In this document: positions 46,391-60,680 of the stretch, one piece after another
Position numbering within the stretch: the first letter of the stretch is position 1
Layout: each line of letters starts with the position of its first letter
Assembly: GCA_036583965.1 (NCBI GenBank)
Contig: JAZBQD010000021.1
Coordinates: 18,421,766 to 18,485,765 of the forward strand
DNA length: 64,000 nt
Reading direction: 5' to 3'
From: Prunella strophiata
Taxonomy: Eukaryota > Chordata > Aves > Passeriformes > Prunellidae
Notes under the pieces: model-generated
The model's input: only the letters and a program-made list of their open reading frames with translations
The model's database searches: none
What the model was told of the DNA's origin: nothing
Translations under genes and position numbers: made by a program

Positions 46391-49300
46391 CACTCTTTTT
46401 AGCCTCTCCAGTTTGTGCAAGATCGAGGGGAAAAAAAGGGGAGAAAAAGGCAAACCCGATGTTTTTGGAGTTGGAAACTGCTACTGGAGGTGTCCTGCTC
46501 CCCTTGCATGTTCTGGAGAACATCAGCCAGGCTGAGCTGAGCCCTGGGCTCCAACCCCTCTCTGCTCCCCCCAGGTCTCTGCTCCGCTTAATCCTGTCAG
46601 AAAAGTCTCCTGCAAACATTTGTAATTGCAGGGAGAAAGAACACTGCTGTCTTTCTTTTTTTTCCTGACTTGACATCTATCAAATTTAGTTTAAGTGTTC
46701 CCCTGGGTCAGGCGAGTTGCTGAGCTATAAACTAAAAATAATTAAAATAAAATATTAAAAAAAAACCTCAAGCCTGCTTGCCAGGAGGGTATCGTTGGGA
46801 GTTAGCAGCTCTCAATCATGGATTTCAGAGGCTGGAGCAGCTCAAATAAGGCAGGTAGGATTCATGCAGCAAAAAATCTGAAATTCTTTGATATTTTCAT
46901 ACTACAGGCTTGATCCTTGCACTTCAGCACAAGTTTCTGTAACAGGCATTCAGAATCAAAATTGGGTTTTTTATTCAATACTGCAGTTAATGTAAATTTT
47001 ACAGCCAAAAGGAAAGGCAGAGAAAGGTAGAAGGAATAGCCCTGCTTAATATCCCAGATAATGAAAACCTCTCCCTGACAATCCCTCCAAGTCTCCTTCC
47101 CATACTATAAAAGATGACTCTGCCAATTTATTGACCCCAGCTGATGGATCAGCCATCCCCAAAATTGGAAATTCTGGTCACAATGACTTCAAGTTTGGCT
47201 GCAACCCGCCCAGACAGACAGCATGTTCCCAGACTGGTCACATTCATAAATGTCATAAAAAACATACTTGTTCTCTGACATGCACAAAATAAAATCCTCC
47301 AACAAGACATCTCTAACCAGAAAGGCATGAAGGAAAAATCTGTGAGCACGTGACAGGGAATGAAGGCTGCTCATGGTAGTGGTATTTTGACATTGGTGGA
47401 AGTAAAAGAGAAATAAAACTTCTCCAGGCATAACTGGAATATTGGCTTTGTTATTTTTGTTATCCTTATAGCTCCGGGAAACCACGGTGGGGAAGAGTGA
47501 AACGAAGGAAAATTCAGTCAAAACACGGTTTCAAAATTTTTGTGTGAGTTGCTGCAGTGGAAGCTGAAAGAGAAAGAAATGAAGTCAAGGATCACGTTCA
47601 GGGGATCTGAGGAGAATCAGTCACTGAGAGGTGGATAATAAAGAACATGTTAAAGAGCAAAATAAAGAATAAATCTTTGCATGCCAGCAAAGAATTAACC
47701 TGGGTTGTCTGACAAGTCCATTTTCACTTAATAATTTGCATCTCATTATAGATCTTCTGCACTTCTAGAGTTATTTTTACCACTAGTGAAAACAAAATGA
47801 GTTCATCTCATCTTTTTCATGTTATCACTGCTAGACACTCCTGGAAAACTAATTTTTTTTTTTTTAAAAGATGGGATTATCAATACTTTTATATTTCTTT
47901 CAAAACTTTCTAAATTCTTGTTTCTGTAAACACTTGAATAAAAGAGGATTCTCTATTTGCTGATGACAAAGCCAAAAAATGGAGAGGACTGCCCGCACTT
48001 AACCTTCCGAAAGAGAAAATTGATCATTTCAAGCCCTAAAAAACAGGAATAATTTTTTTTTTTCTGAAGTGTGGCACTGCAACTCGCTCTAAATCAAAAC
48101 CAGACACAGCATCATTATTCTGTTCTTGTCAGAAATGCTGAATAACACTCTCCCCAGCTTTAATCCGAGGCTGTCACCTCCAGAAGGATTGCACTCCTTG
48201 GACAAAAATTCCTTCCCTGTTCTGTGGGGCCAACTCCTTTGCAGAGGGGATGCCCTGGAGTGGAGGGAGCTACAGCCAGGGATGGTTTGGTCCATGGTTA
48301 GCCCAGGGTTTGGGGATGAAATGTGCTCCAGAGCACAGGCTGGAGGTGGTTGGGAATTTTCCAAGGCACTTTTTTGGCGGGGTGTCACAGAATGGCAATT
48401 TGTTGAAACTGAAACCATTCACAAGGGAAGGTCTGTCTGAACAAAGCTCCCAGCTCAGGGGGGAAAGCAACAGCAGAAAAGTGAGCAAGAACAGAAAAAA
48501 GAAAAAAAAAAATTAAAAGGGGAACAAAGAGTGGTTAGAGAAACTGCCCCTTCCCAATAATCCTGGAGGAAAAGTTCAGGGGTCTGGCTGGATGTGAATC
48601 TTGCTTTTCTCACTGCAAATGGCAATTTCTGCATAAGGTTTTTGAAAAGAAATGACAAAGTCCAAGTGAAATAGAACAACAGAAAGGACATTTTCTCAGC
48701 CTGATCTCCAAAAATGAACCATTTCTGGGCTCTTTTAAATGATGATTTTTGACCCATTTCCGAAACCACATTTAGTTCTTATTGCCAAGAAGTGCTAAAA
48801 CACTACATAAAATCAGATTGATTGAAAATACCTGATCCAGCCACGAGGACATGATTAAACAACCAGTACCTGCAGGAAATTTTCTGTCAAACCCATACTT
48901 TACTGGAAAATTGCTCCTTTTGTAAGCCACTTTTTCATAAAATCTACCTGATTTTTGGGTTCACTTCTCAAAAACCCCGACATGACAAACCCGGATTATT
49001 TCATGGCTTTTAGGCACAAGGAGAAAGAAGAAACAATTCTCTAACAGAACTTACAAGAGCTGCCTCAAGGATGGATTTCCTGAGTGAGTTACTGTAGAAT
49101 AAGGTAAAATTACTTTAAAACAGTGCTGGAGAGGGTTTTCAGTGAGCAGATGCTGCTGTTTCACCTTTTTTATGTGCATAACAGAAAGTTTATGGTTCAG
49201 TCACACCACGCTCGTTCTGAGGCCAGGAATTATGACCTGGCTGTCCTTTGCCACTCATTTCAGTGAGATGTTTTCTGTCCTCTGGGGCTCTGCCTTCCCG

Positions 49301-50312
49301 ACCTGGGAGAGAAGGAAAATAAAAGCAGGCTGAAGTGAACATGCACATGGTAAAATCAGATTTGATGCGAGTGCAGTTCTCCTGATAGCCAGGATAATTC
49401 CTCATTCTGGTTTTGGTCTGGTTTAGGTGTAACTTTGGTCCTGATATAAGTCAGGCAGGGAAGACCCAGGAGTTAAAAGGTTGGTCCTGAAATGTGGGAG
49501 GATGGAGATCTTTGGTGGACATGCAGAAGTGGGACTGCACAGACCATGAAAGCTGCTGGGCACCCAGAAAAAAGTATAATAACCTGGCAACTGCAAATTT
49601 TGACTTGTTAACAAGCTGTTAGTAGCCACAGTCAGGTCTGGGATGAATTTAACCCCTGGATCAGTCAAGTGGGCTTGAAGCAGTTTTTGATTCCATAGGG
49701 AGCACCTGACCCTTGGTGGATGCTGTCACCAAGGTGGTGTTTGAGCACCTGAATGTTGTCACCCACATTGTGGCTTTTCCCCTCTTTGTGTCTCACATCC
49801 AGAGGAAGGAAAACCAGGAATTGCTATCCCTCTGCAGCCACATGGTGCAGAAAGAGAGGCAGATTTTAGGGTGTCCCTCCTGAAGTAAACTCTATTTCCT
49901 TTCACCCCAATATTCCTTTTTCCCCCTGTTCTTCCCTTACCCTTAGCCAGGAGAAGGAGAAAACAGACAGAAAGAAAAGAAAAGAGAGAAATTTGCTGCC
50001 TGGATTGGAAAAGTCATCTTTTCCCAGGAGCAGCGTAATAACATTAATGGAAGGGAGAACGGGAAAGAGGAAATGTTTCGCTAACGTGGAGAATTTCTGG
50101 CCTGGGTTCTTTCTGAGGCCTGTTTGTCAGGGGGAAAAGGAAATTGGTGGCTGGATGAAATATGAGCTGATGCAGCTGCAATGCCTTTAAATACAAGCTT
50201 TTTTAGGCACACTGGTGCTTCAGTTTGGGGATATAAGCAGATGCTGAATGCCTTTCCCTACTTCACATGGGGCCTTTGCGTGCTGTGGTTTTAAGGCCAG
50301 TGTTCAGGTGAT

Positions 50313-50332
50313 AAAAAAAAAAAAAAAAAAAA
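50313..50332 (+). repeat. Poly(A) run, A20
   Basis: This is an uninterrupted A20 run followed by GGAGGGGG. No attached element is recognised. Confidence 0.95.
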
Positions 50333-53300
50333 GGAGGGGGAATGAAATGTCATTTTTGGAGAGGCAAAAAATACTTCAGGCTCTTTGGCGTAAGTCATAA
50401 AGGGCTTTTTGTGCACAGGCAGTCAGTGCAGTGTCAAGAGAAATCACTTGCACAAGGTGGAGTAACACTATCTGAAATTAAATTCTGGCCTCCATTTACA
50501 AGTAACACTTTAAGGTTAATAAAAAAAAAAAAAATTAAAAAAGCTTTTTCTTCTCAAGAAATTGAGGAGAACCAAGAGACGCCCCCTCCTCTTCTCCAAA
50601 AACATGCCCTTGGTGTTCTTGCCATCCATAACATGGCAGCCCCATGTACAGGGTAATTAGCAGAGCTCATCAGCCAGCCCTAACGAGCACACTCTGTCCA
50701 GTGGGGTGAAACCTGGCTGGAGGCTCAGGGCTGCTCTGCTCTGAAACTGTTGGAATTGAAAAGGTTTGAACTCTCGTGCTCGGGCTCTCCAGGCTCTTTG
50801 AGCCTGACTCCTATTTACACTGAGTTTCCTCAGCATAAAGGGGCCTTCAAGTGGGCATGCAGGGAAGGAATATTTCAAGGCAAGGAGCATGCAGAGCGGG
50901 CTCTGGCTCCCCTCCTTGCACCTTCCTTGGAACAAGCCCCTCACTGTTTTCCTACCAGGGGGAAATGCCAGATGTAGCTGCAGTCCGAGATGGAGGAGAA
51001 AGGCTCCGGCTCTCAGCCCTAGTGAAGCTCTTTTGCAGTGCACTGCCACAGCTCCAGGGTCTAAATAATTACTTAGGAGGGTTTTGTTTTTTGGGTTTTT
51101 TTCCCTGAATTTGTTTTTTATTCCTGCTCTTGAAGGCCCCATTTCTTACTCTTTCTCCATTCAAAAGTCATCTCGAATTGGTCGTCCAAGGTGGAAGCTG
51201 TGCTGAAGTGCTCTGGAGATGTCATTGAAATATAAATAGCAAATAAATGATTAAAAATAGTTTGTCCCCTTGAATGGTTGCTTCAGAATTTAAGGATTAT
51301 TCCTGACTTAGGAGACCTCCTTGGCTCAGTCCTGGTGGGACATTTAATTTACTTTTAAATGCCAGTCCATGTTCCTCACTCCTAAGGAAATTAAGGCACA
51401 CTAAACACACTGCAAAATCTGGCTTTTTGTCCAAAGACAGTCACAGGGTTTTCTGTGACAATATTTATGAACTAAGACTCTCATCCAGTCCCCCAAAGTC
51501 CCCAAAGAAAATGTCTCTTACTATTTATACCTGCTCCTTTGCCAAGCAAAGATCTTTCAGACTATAGAATAATCTCCCAAAAGATGTATTAGAAACCTGG
51601 TTTGGCCAGTTCATTGTAGCTGAACTGATTAATTTTAGGTGGTTGTCATTTTTAGAACTAATTATTTTTAACAGAAAAGGTCTTCTTTAACCCCCCCCAA
51701 AGCTCTCAATGCTTTCTTTCCACATTTTCATAATTTCTATTGAAGAGTTTATGCTACAACTCGCCTACCAAAAATATCCCAATATTTCATTTTAATCCAA
51801 TAACCATTTCAGAACGAACATGAATCTGTTTCAAAGCATTATGAATTTGAAAGGATCTATTTTGACCTCAGAATATTGAAACTCCAAGTAATTGCAAACA
51901 CAGGTTTTCAACAATCAAGTTTATTTTCTCTGCAGCAAACCCCACCCATGTGCCTGCAGGGAATAGCTGCATTTGCCAAATCCAACTTTTGGTGCAGCAG
52001 AAGAAGTGGGGTATATAAATAGAAAGTGTAAGCTTTTGGATATACAAAGTGGGGTTGTAATTTAAGGCCTCCCAGCCAGTGGCAATAATTGTCCATGTCT
52101 TGTGTGGTGTCAGTTTTCCCTCTTCTCTTTCTTTGGCTCAGCAAGTCACCTTCTGCAATCCCAGTTTGAAGTTTTGGCTCGTGCCTGCTCTGTCTCCCAC
52201 CTCACGCGGAGCCGCTGGTCTGTCGCGGGGAGCTGCAGGATGCTCTCCACTAATCCCATGCTGCAGTCTCCAGGCCTGTGGTTGGGTATGAAACAACAAC
52301 AAAAAACTAAAAACAATTAAAAAAAAATTAAAATAAGGAAATTAAAAAAAAAAAAAGCTTTCCTAAATGATATCCCAAATTTCACATAATTTCACTCGGC
52401 AAACAAAAACCCTTTTGTGGTCGGCAGGACGCATCGTGTACGTCGTAACTTTGACAGCGAGTTCTGAGGCTGAGCTGGCTCTTGAAACAATTTCCCTGTG
52501 TACACTGAGCTGTTCCAGTTCAGTGCGAGCATATGGCAAACACAGAAACTGCACTGCCTGATGCCAGGGCATGACCAAAATCTGTAATAATGTTGTTTAC
52601 TTTCACCAGCTCTGCGAGGAAGAATGTAGCCTCATGCACTGAAACGACCTCAGAGCAGTCACACTTTTGCTTTGTCAATAATTTACCCAAAAACACTCAT
52701 TTTCCCTTCGAAACATAAGGACTTGCAGCAGCTAGGGACAAACTTTTCTATAGGGAGTCTCCTGGAGAAATTCTAAGGAAATTCTCTCCCTGACATTGGT
52801 GAAAGTGGTAGGAGGCAGCAGACAAGCAGAACTTTTGGAGCACCCTTGGCTTACTCTCATTTTGTTGTCATTTCTGATAAAAATCAGACTATTCTGAAGG
52901 TCTTCACAGACAGAGCTTCTCCCACGAAATTGGCTCTTCCTGAGCAGTGCCAGGAAGGAACAAATTTCAGCATCTCAGCTCTGCGTGGTCTGGCATTGGG
53001 AGGCTGAGGGGGCTGGCCACTCCTCTGCAGGAGGTTGCAACACCCTGTGCTCAGGAGGGTTTTCCTCCACACTTCTGTCAGACACTAAAGCTGCCCAAAA
53101 GCTGAGGAGCCACGGGACAGGGCAGGCTTTGAAATGCTGGGGAAATAAACAAACTCAACCGGCTGCCTTCGGAAACTCCAGCGCTCGCAGGAAAAACATC
53201 CCTCTTCCCAGCCCAAATCAGAGTGCCAACCAGGAGGAGAGCTCCCGTTTCACTTGGGTTTGAAACGTCAGGGAATGAAGAGGGACAGCCTGAAGGGATG

Positions 53301-53771
53301 GGATCTCCTAAATAAACATCTGTGTTGGGAACAGGAGCCAAGGAATTTGAGTGACTTTCAGCGATTTATTGAATAGCTCAGATAAATTTGCAGATAAGAT
53401 GGCAAAAATTGATGCCACAAAAGCTCAGGAGATTCCATGGGAATTACAATGCATAAAGTACTTTCCCTATTGCTTAAAGAGCACCTGGACAAGCATCCCA
53501 AGCATCAAAGGGTCTGTGAGGAACTCATGCTGAGCTAAGTCCCACTCCAGGCACTGAGGAACAGGACTCTGCATCTGAGAGCACATTGCTTAAAATCAAC
53601 ATTACCTCTGCTTGCAGACAGTGTTTGCACAGGGCTGAAGCAGGAGAACCCATTGGTGGAGTCATAAATATTTATTTATGAAGGGAGAGAACGTCGCTAA
53701 TTTACTTTTCCTCCCTTTTATGGTTCCTAATTCAAGGTGTCCTCTCCCATTTCTGAGTCAGCAGAGCCACC

Positions 53772-53789
53772 AAAAAAAAAAAAAAAAAA
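53772..53789 (+). repeat. Poly(A) run, A18
   Basis: This is an uninterrupted A18 run, simple sequence only. Confidence 0.95.
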
Positions 53790-54207
53790 CTGATAAAAAT
53801 TTGAGAAACCAATAAACACGGTACCCAAACAGAAATGAGATATTTTTCCAGCAGTTAAAACTCAATTACAGTCCATTCAGATGTTCACCCCACTCAATAG
53901 CTCATAAAATGGGCAATGAACTCACCAGGTGCTCAAGCACTGGATGGATGAGAGGAGGCATCAGGGGATGGGATCCTCCAGGGGCTGAAACTTTTGGGAT
54001 TTACTACCTGAGATTCAGCCTGAGCCTTGATTGTCTCTGGGAAGAGGCAGAGCTGTTCTGGACTAATAAGCCCAGCTGGGGTCTGTCTGGAAAACAGAGC
54101 ATCCACAAATGTTAGGAGTTAATTTTGACTGAGGAAAAGGTAGATGTCACATGAGCATGGAAACATCCCAGGGAAATCCAAGGGTTTGGCCTCTAGCAGT
54201 TCCACAC

Positions 54208-54390
54208 ATAAAAAACCCCCAAACAAACAAACAAATAAACAAAAAAACCACACAAAACCCCTTAAAAAACAAACAACCAAAAAACCCCAAAACAAACATC
54301 AAAAAAAAAAAAAAAAAACAACAAAAAACAAACCAAAACAAGACCAAAAAAAAAAAACCAAAAAAACAAAAACAAAAAAATAAAAAAGCC
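54208..54390 (+). repeat. A/C-rich low-complexity tract (G- and T-poor)
   Basis: About 180 bp consist almost entirely of A with scattered C: AAAC, AAACAAAC and AAAAACC motifs with A runs up to 18. The Lys/Asn/Thr-rich plus-strand frames and the Phe/Leu/Cys-rich minus-strand frames across it (116 and 134 codons) are composition artefacts. The tract is strongly strand-asymmetric. Confidence 0.92.
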
Positions 54391-57300
54391 ACCAATTGAA
54401 AATAGGCATTTACCAATTTGCCTGAAGCAGAATTTATAAATCTTTGCAGCCATTGCACTGCTGATGACTCCTTGCAGGAATGTGGGGATATATCCATGTT
54501 TATGGGCAGAGATACTCACAAGAGTAAAATCCCAAAACCAAGGAAGACACCAAAAGCTGCTCATTTTAAAGACCTTTGGGCCACATTGACAGGTACCAGA
54601 AGCAAAATCCCAGTGAGCAGGTTTTGCTGGAGGCCTTGGAGCATGGGAGGATCCACATCCCACCATTCTGCTCCTCTTGGAGAAAACCCAAACACAGAGA
54701 TTTCCACCCCCAACCCCCCAAAGGATTGCTCAACATTTAGTTTTGATTTCTGTGTGTGATTCATGCCTGGCTGGGACAGGGCCACTACTAATAACAGAAA
54801 TGCAGGCATCAGCATGGATCGTGGCCCTTCTTTTCCTTTGGGCTTTTTCTTCCTACTTTTCTTTTTTTTTTCTTTCCTACTTTTCCTTTTTTTTTTTTTT
54901 TTTTTCTTTTTCTGAATACACAATATTTAAAGCTTTTATTTCTGGAGGTGTGCACACTTTTACTGACACGAGGTTCTCTCTTCTTTTAGCTCAGACCTCT
55001 GCAATAGTGTGTTTCCATTAGTCAGGTCCTGCACTGTTTTTTATTTTTCTTTTGGAAAATAGAGGGATTTGCAGCAAAGGGATGTTTCCATCCATTCTAA
55101 AAGTTCATGTTTGAAAGCTAAACCACACTGTGCTCACTTGGACTTAAGATTAGTTCCTCTGAGTTGGTGATTTACTCTTTCAACTTGTAACCTAAGATCT
55201 TTCTATCACCTCTGTGGGTGAGTCCAAGAGGATTTAAACTTTCTCCTCAGCTAAGAAAGCCCCAGCTTTACCAGCAAAAAATATTGTAAAGAGCAGGGGA
55301 TAAAGGTGGATCTGATCCATTGCCTAACAAAATACGTTAAGTGAATAAATAACACCAATGAAATTAATAGACTTAAAAGAAAAATGCATCAAGGAAATGT
55401 TGTTTCTCTACCACTATGTGGTTATGCAGATAAATCTACAGTCACATTTAATCTTTCCAGAAAGGTCAGTGAAATGATTCCCAGTCTCTACTTTCACATG
55501 ACTTTGCAGCTTTTAGTCCAGCTCTGAGGAGAAGCAGAGGTGCTGAAATACAGAAAGATAGGAAATCCTCTGTGTGTCACTTTTCCTACTGGAAAGAGGA
55601 AATAAAGGAAATCTTGTAAGAAGTCCCATTCTCATGAGTCTTTCAGCTTCTTTATTCACACCAAATGATCCTGGCTGGTTCAGATAAGGTTACTTTGGCT
55701 ATTTACCCATTGTGAAGTAAATTATCAAAAGTCTTCAGGCTTGTCCATCATTAACAAAGGTTGGAAAATCCACTCTTTCCCATGCCAGGGTTAAGAAAAC
55801 AATGGTAAAATCTATTTCAGGATCTAAGAGATGCACAATTCAGCACCACAAGCTTTCTGGTAAAAAGATAATAAGTTTCTCTACAGCTTTTCTACTTATC
55901 CATGCTTTTGGTGTGGAAGTTGTGGAAGTTACAAGGAAAATTCCTTCCTTCAGATATTCTGGAACTTTGAACAAATTAACATCATTTTCTGAGGTGATTT
56001 TTCTCCTTGTTCTATTTAAGCTGAACCTGGTGGCTGGTGCTTTCTCTGGGATGCACAGATTGTGCTCTTCCTTATGAAGCCATGAATTCCCAGCCTTGCT
56101 GGTGAGAAATCCTAGCTCTAGAGGAGGGAATCACTGCTTGAGGGAAGATAATTCCTCTCATATCCTCCCAGACAGTCTGACCTGTCCCTTCAGCTGCATG
56201 TAACACCAGGCTGAGCCCCTACACCAACCCTCTTCCCATGCCTTGCTTTAAGGTGTGTCCAAAGAGGGATCACAGGGGGGAGCTGGGCTCCCCCAGAGGC
56301 CCGTGGAAATACCAGCACAAGATTTGTAGCATCACCTGGTGATTTTTCACTGCTCAGCTGTACCTCTGCACTCAGGCACTCTTTGTTTATTGTGTGCCCT
56401 TCTAATCCTGGCACTGTCAAAGCCCTCCCCATTAACTCTGCGTTATTGGGATTTATGAGCTGTGCATGGCTAACACAGTGTTATGACAGTTGGGATGAGA
56501 TTAGGTTGCAGGTCAACCTGCTCCACAGCCTGGAACATTTTCAGGTCTCTTTGGAGCTAAGAATGAGGTTCAGACAGAGGAAATCCCAGGGGAGAAAGGA
56601 AGGGAGGAGTGTGGTGCTTCTCCATCCTGCACTCATGACACCTCTGATAAATGGCAGCAGAAACCTCCTTCTTAGAAAGCAGAGGTGGAAAAATAAAAGG
56701 TATTTGATGAAGGTGGAGGCACAATGCTCCCTCTCTCCAAAAAAGAAGCTCCCAGACCGAGGGAAAACACACACACTTTCCAGTTCACGCCTAATTTCAG
56801 ACATAATTTATGAGATCAAAACACCTTGGCGATCAAAAGTGGGCACTTCTTGCATGTTTCTCATTTTTTTCCACTTGACTGAAAGCAGTTGGGGAGACGT
56901 TCAGTCAGACTTTTCACACACCAGAAATCCCAGCTACACGCAGCAGAAATTTTTCTGGATTAGAGCAAAAACCTGCTCTGGTTTGCCAACTCCAATTCTT
57001 TTATTTTGCTGAGCAATTATCTCTTTGTTTGTCCAGGGGAATATCTCATAACTCCCTGCTCACAGAAAGGCACTGACCTCTGAACGAACCAAAAATAGCC
57101 CAGCAAGAATTCCAACAAGCTGCTCAATATCTGCCTTGAAGGACTCTTCTGGATCCAAGGCATTACAACCCATCCCACCGTGACCAAGAGGAGCAGGACA
57201 AGGTGTGGAGCATTTCCCAGCAGGAAAATCAACTTTTAGGAAGGAGGGCTGAGGGTGCTCCCCCATCAGTCATCCAGATCTGCTGTCGTTCAGTGCTCAC

Positions 57301-60300
57301 ATCCAGTAAATTGCTCCAATCCAGTTGTGGTTGGGAGAAATATGCTCTGGATAATTCACTGCAGCCTCCTGCCTGTGGACTCTGCTGTGTGGAGCAGGGC
57401 CTTAATTGCTTTTTTTTCTCTTTCTCTTCTTGCTTAAGTGAATTGATTTAGAAACACTGATATAAGTTAATGATAAAATCCTTCACTAAACCACTGATGG
57501 CTACGTGCTGCCTGGCTGGGATAGACAAATAGCCTATTTAGCCTGGAATGATGCTTCTGCAAGGGCTCAAATGTGTTTAAATTGTGCAATAACACAGCAC
57601 AGAGATAAGTGATTCCATTGCAAAAGCCTGTGTACTAAACCCTTCCAAAGTGCAGCAGAGTGTGGCAGGAGAGATGATGAAAATAACTGGGTTCTCTTCC
57701 AAGCTCTAAAGCTGAATTTCTGCACAACCAGCACTGGGCATTTGGCCCCAATCAATCCCAGTTCCTTCCTCCTCTTCTTTCTGTCAGCTCCATGCTCCTG
57801 CTCTGCTTCTTGCCTCTGAAGAATAACCCATCAGCCTTATTCTTAGCCTATATTTTTATTGTCACCCAAATAACACATGCTTTGATATCAGTAATGATTT
57901 CAGATGGTCTTGTAATAATTAATTAAAAATAGCTTGAGTGATATTTTGACTTCCATCCAACCTAAAGCCTTCTGCCTAATCTTCCCAATCTACCTGCTTT
58001 GGGTATATCCCAAGGCACTGAGTGTCAAAGATTAACCATAAACTGTGTGATAATTTTTTTTCTCTGCAGATTTAAAAGTGTTTCTCTTAAAGGCAACGCT
58101 CTTTTTTTTCCCCTTTAATGGGTAAGCAGCCTCATTAGTACCAGGTGATTCATTTAAAGCACAATTACACAGGGAATTCAGCTAATTGATTGGATAACCC
58201 TCGATTCCTTTGTAAAAACACAATCCTCCAACCTGAAGTGCTTGGACTTAGTGGTAGTCATGTACCAGAGCAGTTTGCTTTGAAAGCAAACGTTTAGGTT
58301 AATGGGATCCATATGATATAAATTCCTAATAACTTTTCCATGGGTGGGCTTATCGAAGTGCTTATCATAACACCAGTCAGGCCATTTCAAAGGAGCTTTC
58401 TTCTGAAACTCTCTGAAGACTTTTCCTTCACCCCAGACCTGCAGAAAACTCCCCTAACTCTCCATTGAGAAAATATTTGAGCTCCCTCTCAGGCTGTATT
58501 CAAAGGGATTCTTTTCCAAAGGGGTATTTATTAACCCTTTGCTGTCAGGACAAAGTGTTTAATAGAGGGGTGTGATTCTGGGGAGGGGAAGAGCTCTGAC
58601 CAGGAAGGTGCTGCTGTTCTGGGGCCCAGGAGGTCACATCTGTGGATGAAACTGGTTGGGGGCTTGGACTAAACCTGGTTCACTTGTCTGGACACTGAAA
58701 GAAGAACTCGACATTAATTTGGGCTCACTCAAATGCAGGAAAGTAAAAACTGACCTCTGTAAAACTGTCCTCTGTGGGTTAAATCAGATCCACAGAGACT
58801 CAAACCACTATTTCTAGAGGAATAAATGAGAGCAAATGTCCCCTAAAGAGGCTTTGAGATATTTAGGAATCAGAGAACCAGGGCCACCTGCACTGTTTGA
58901 AGATAAAATTTTCTATACAGAGCTAAATCATCCTAGAAGCAAGCAGAGAAGCTGTTGCTATAGCTATTCTTTACTCATTTTTGATATTTTTTAAAAAATT
59001 AAATCCATTTACGTCTGCCAAAAACATGCTATGGAAACTTAACTCTTGTCTCTTTTTCCTGAGTTTTACTAATGTTGATTTTACATTTCCCCCAACACAG
59101 CTTCTTTGTAGAAAAGCATAAAAATAAGTTAAAATAGCTAAACATGGCAGTAGAATTTTATATAAATACATGTGTATAGGCAGTTAAAGGGAGATCCAAT
59201 ATCCTGGTAATCTCTGGGAAAGAAGAACTGCCAGAATCAGGGCAGGTATTAAAATGGCCATGGCCTTCACTGGAGATGGCACAGTAATTCCATCATTATA
59301 TTTCCAGTATTTAATTGAAACAAAACCATGATCATTCAGCAGAGGAGGGGGACAGCACCCTAAAGCATGATGATATGGATAAGATTCCTGCTGGGATAAC
59401 TGCATGAACTGAAAAGAGAGAAAAGATGAGAACCACTCACAGTGGTCATGTTTGGCATTGACCAATGGGGACATTAAAATGATCTACAGATATGTGGGAA
59501 TGGATGATCAAGAGTGGTTATTTAAAATGACTTGAAATAAAGAGGAAGAAAGAGAATTGTAATGGTCCAGTCTGAAGGGAAAAACACAGATTATGTTTCA
59601 AGGAGAAATTCAGAGGCAGACCCACTTGCTTGCAAGAGTTTCCAGTGGTGCACAGAGCTCAGACCATTCATGATAAATAAATCATTGTAAAAAGAAATCC
59701 CATTGGAGGTTTTGGCACAATTTAACCTGAAGATCTGATTCTTTGGTGATTTTTTTAAAAAGGGAAAAAAGAAATTGAATGATACTTTGAGCCTTGAGTG
59801 CAAAATGTGAAATTGAATTTTAAATCATCATTTTATGCTTAAAGGTTCTAGCATTCACTATCAGCCTGGTATGCAATGTTTGGTCCTGCCCTCCAAGCTT
59901 GCTCAGTGGGATTTTTAAGACCTTAATCAGTAGCCCCACACAACCAATGCCTAAAATAGCTCCATTTCACTGCTGCAAACACTCCCTATCCACAATATTA
60001 TTGCAAAGAGGTGCATTTGTGAGCACTGCATCCCCTCACAGCAGGAGAGATAATGGTCTGGCACATCAGGAGCCCTCCAAGGTGATGAGAACAGTGCAGG
60101 AGTCCGGTGTGTTGATGTACAGAGTTTCCAAACATTAATTAATGTGGAAGGGAAATCAACACTGGAAAATCTTGTTTTGACCATGGTGGGACAGCTGAAC
60201 CCTTCATAACTCTGCTAATTATTGTGCTACAGACACTGGGCTCCTCAGAGGGGAGCACCAGCTTGGAGGTGGGCATGTCACAGGAAGAAATTTGGAGTTG

Positions 60301-60680
60301 TTGTCAGGGAAGTGTGGGAGATGCCTGCAGGGTTCTTGTCAGCACCTAAATTAAATCATAGGATGCAAAGCCACCTGTGGACATACATGGAGGGGAAAAC
60401 AAAATACCAGAAGCTCCACAGCCCTGTCCTTCAGGCCAACACTCTCCAGAAACCCTCTGTTCAATGAGAAGAACCCACTGAATCTCACCATCCTGAAGGC
60501 CAAAGCCTTTCCAAAAAAAAAAAAAAAATTATAAATTAAAAAATTTGGACTGCAAAAGTCTCAGAGACTGAGTTATCCTGGCCTCTAGGAGGCCTCAGAA
60601 GTAACCAGAATTGGGTACAAGCTGTGATCTCTCATCACTGGGCTGTGAGATTATTGTGTTAGAGGCTTAAAAGGCTTCAA
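54391..60680. other. AT-rich non-coding sequence without recognised genes
   Basis: No gene is supported. The longest frame, 209 codons at 56,383-57,012, matches no family I recognise and has no supporting splice or promoter structure. A T/C-rich tract lies at about 54,850-54,912 and an A16 run at 60,513-60,528. No CR1 copies or tandem arrays are seen. Confidence 0.5.

Larger units (their letters stand above)
43582..54204. other. AT-rich non-coding sequence without recognised genes
   Basis: No gene is supported in 10.6 kb and I recognise no CR1 copy. Open frames reach 161 codons (50,657-51,142, minus) with no known domain. Homopolymers include A29 at 46,360, A20 at 50,313 and A18 at 53,772. 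T-rich patches lie near 45,058-45,071 and 47,852-47,864. A modestly CpG-containing patch is at 52,200-52,450. Nothing else is structured. Confidence 0.5.

Noticed and set aside
56383..57012. 209-codon plus-strand frame
   Set aside because: There is no recognisable domain, promoter or splice context. A frame this long can occur by chance in 64 kb read in six frames.
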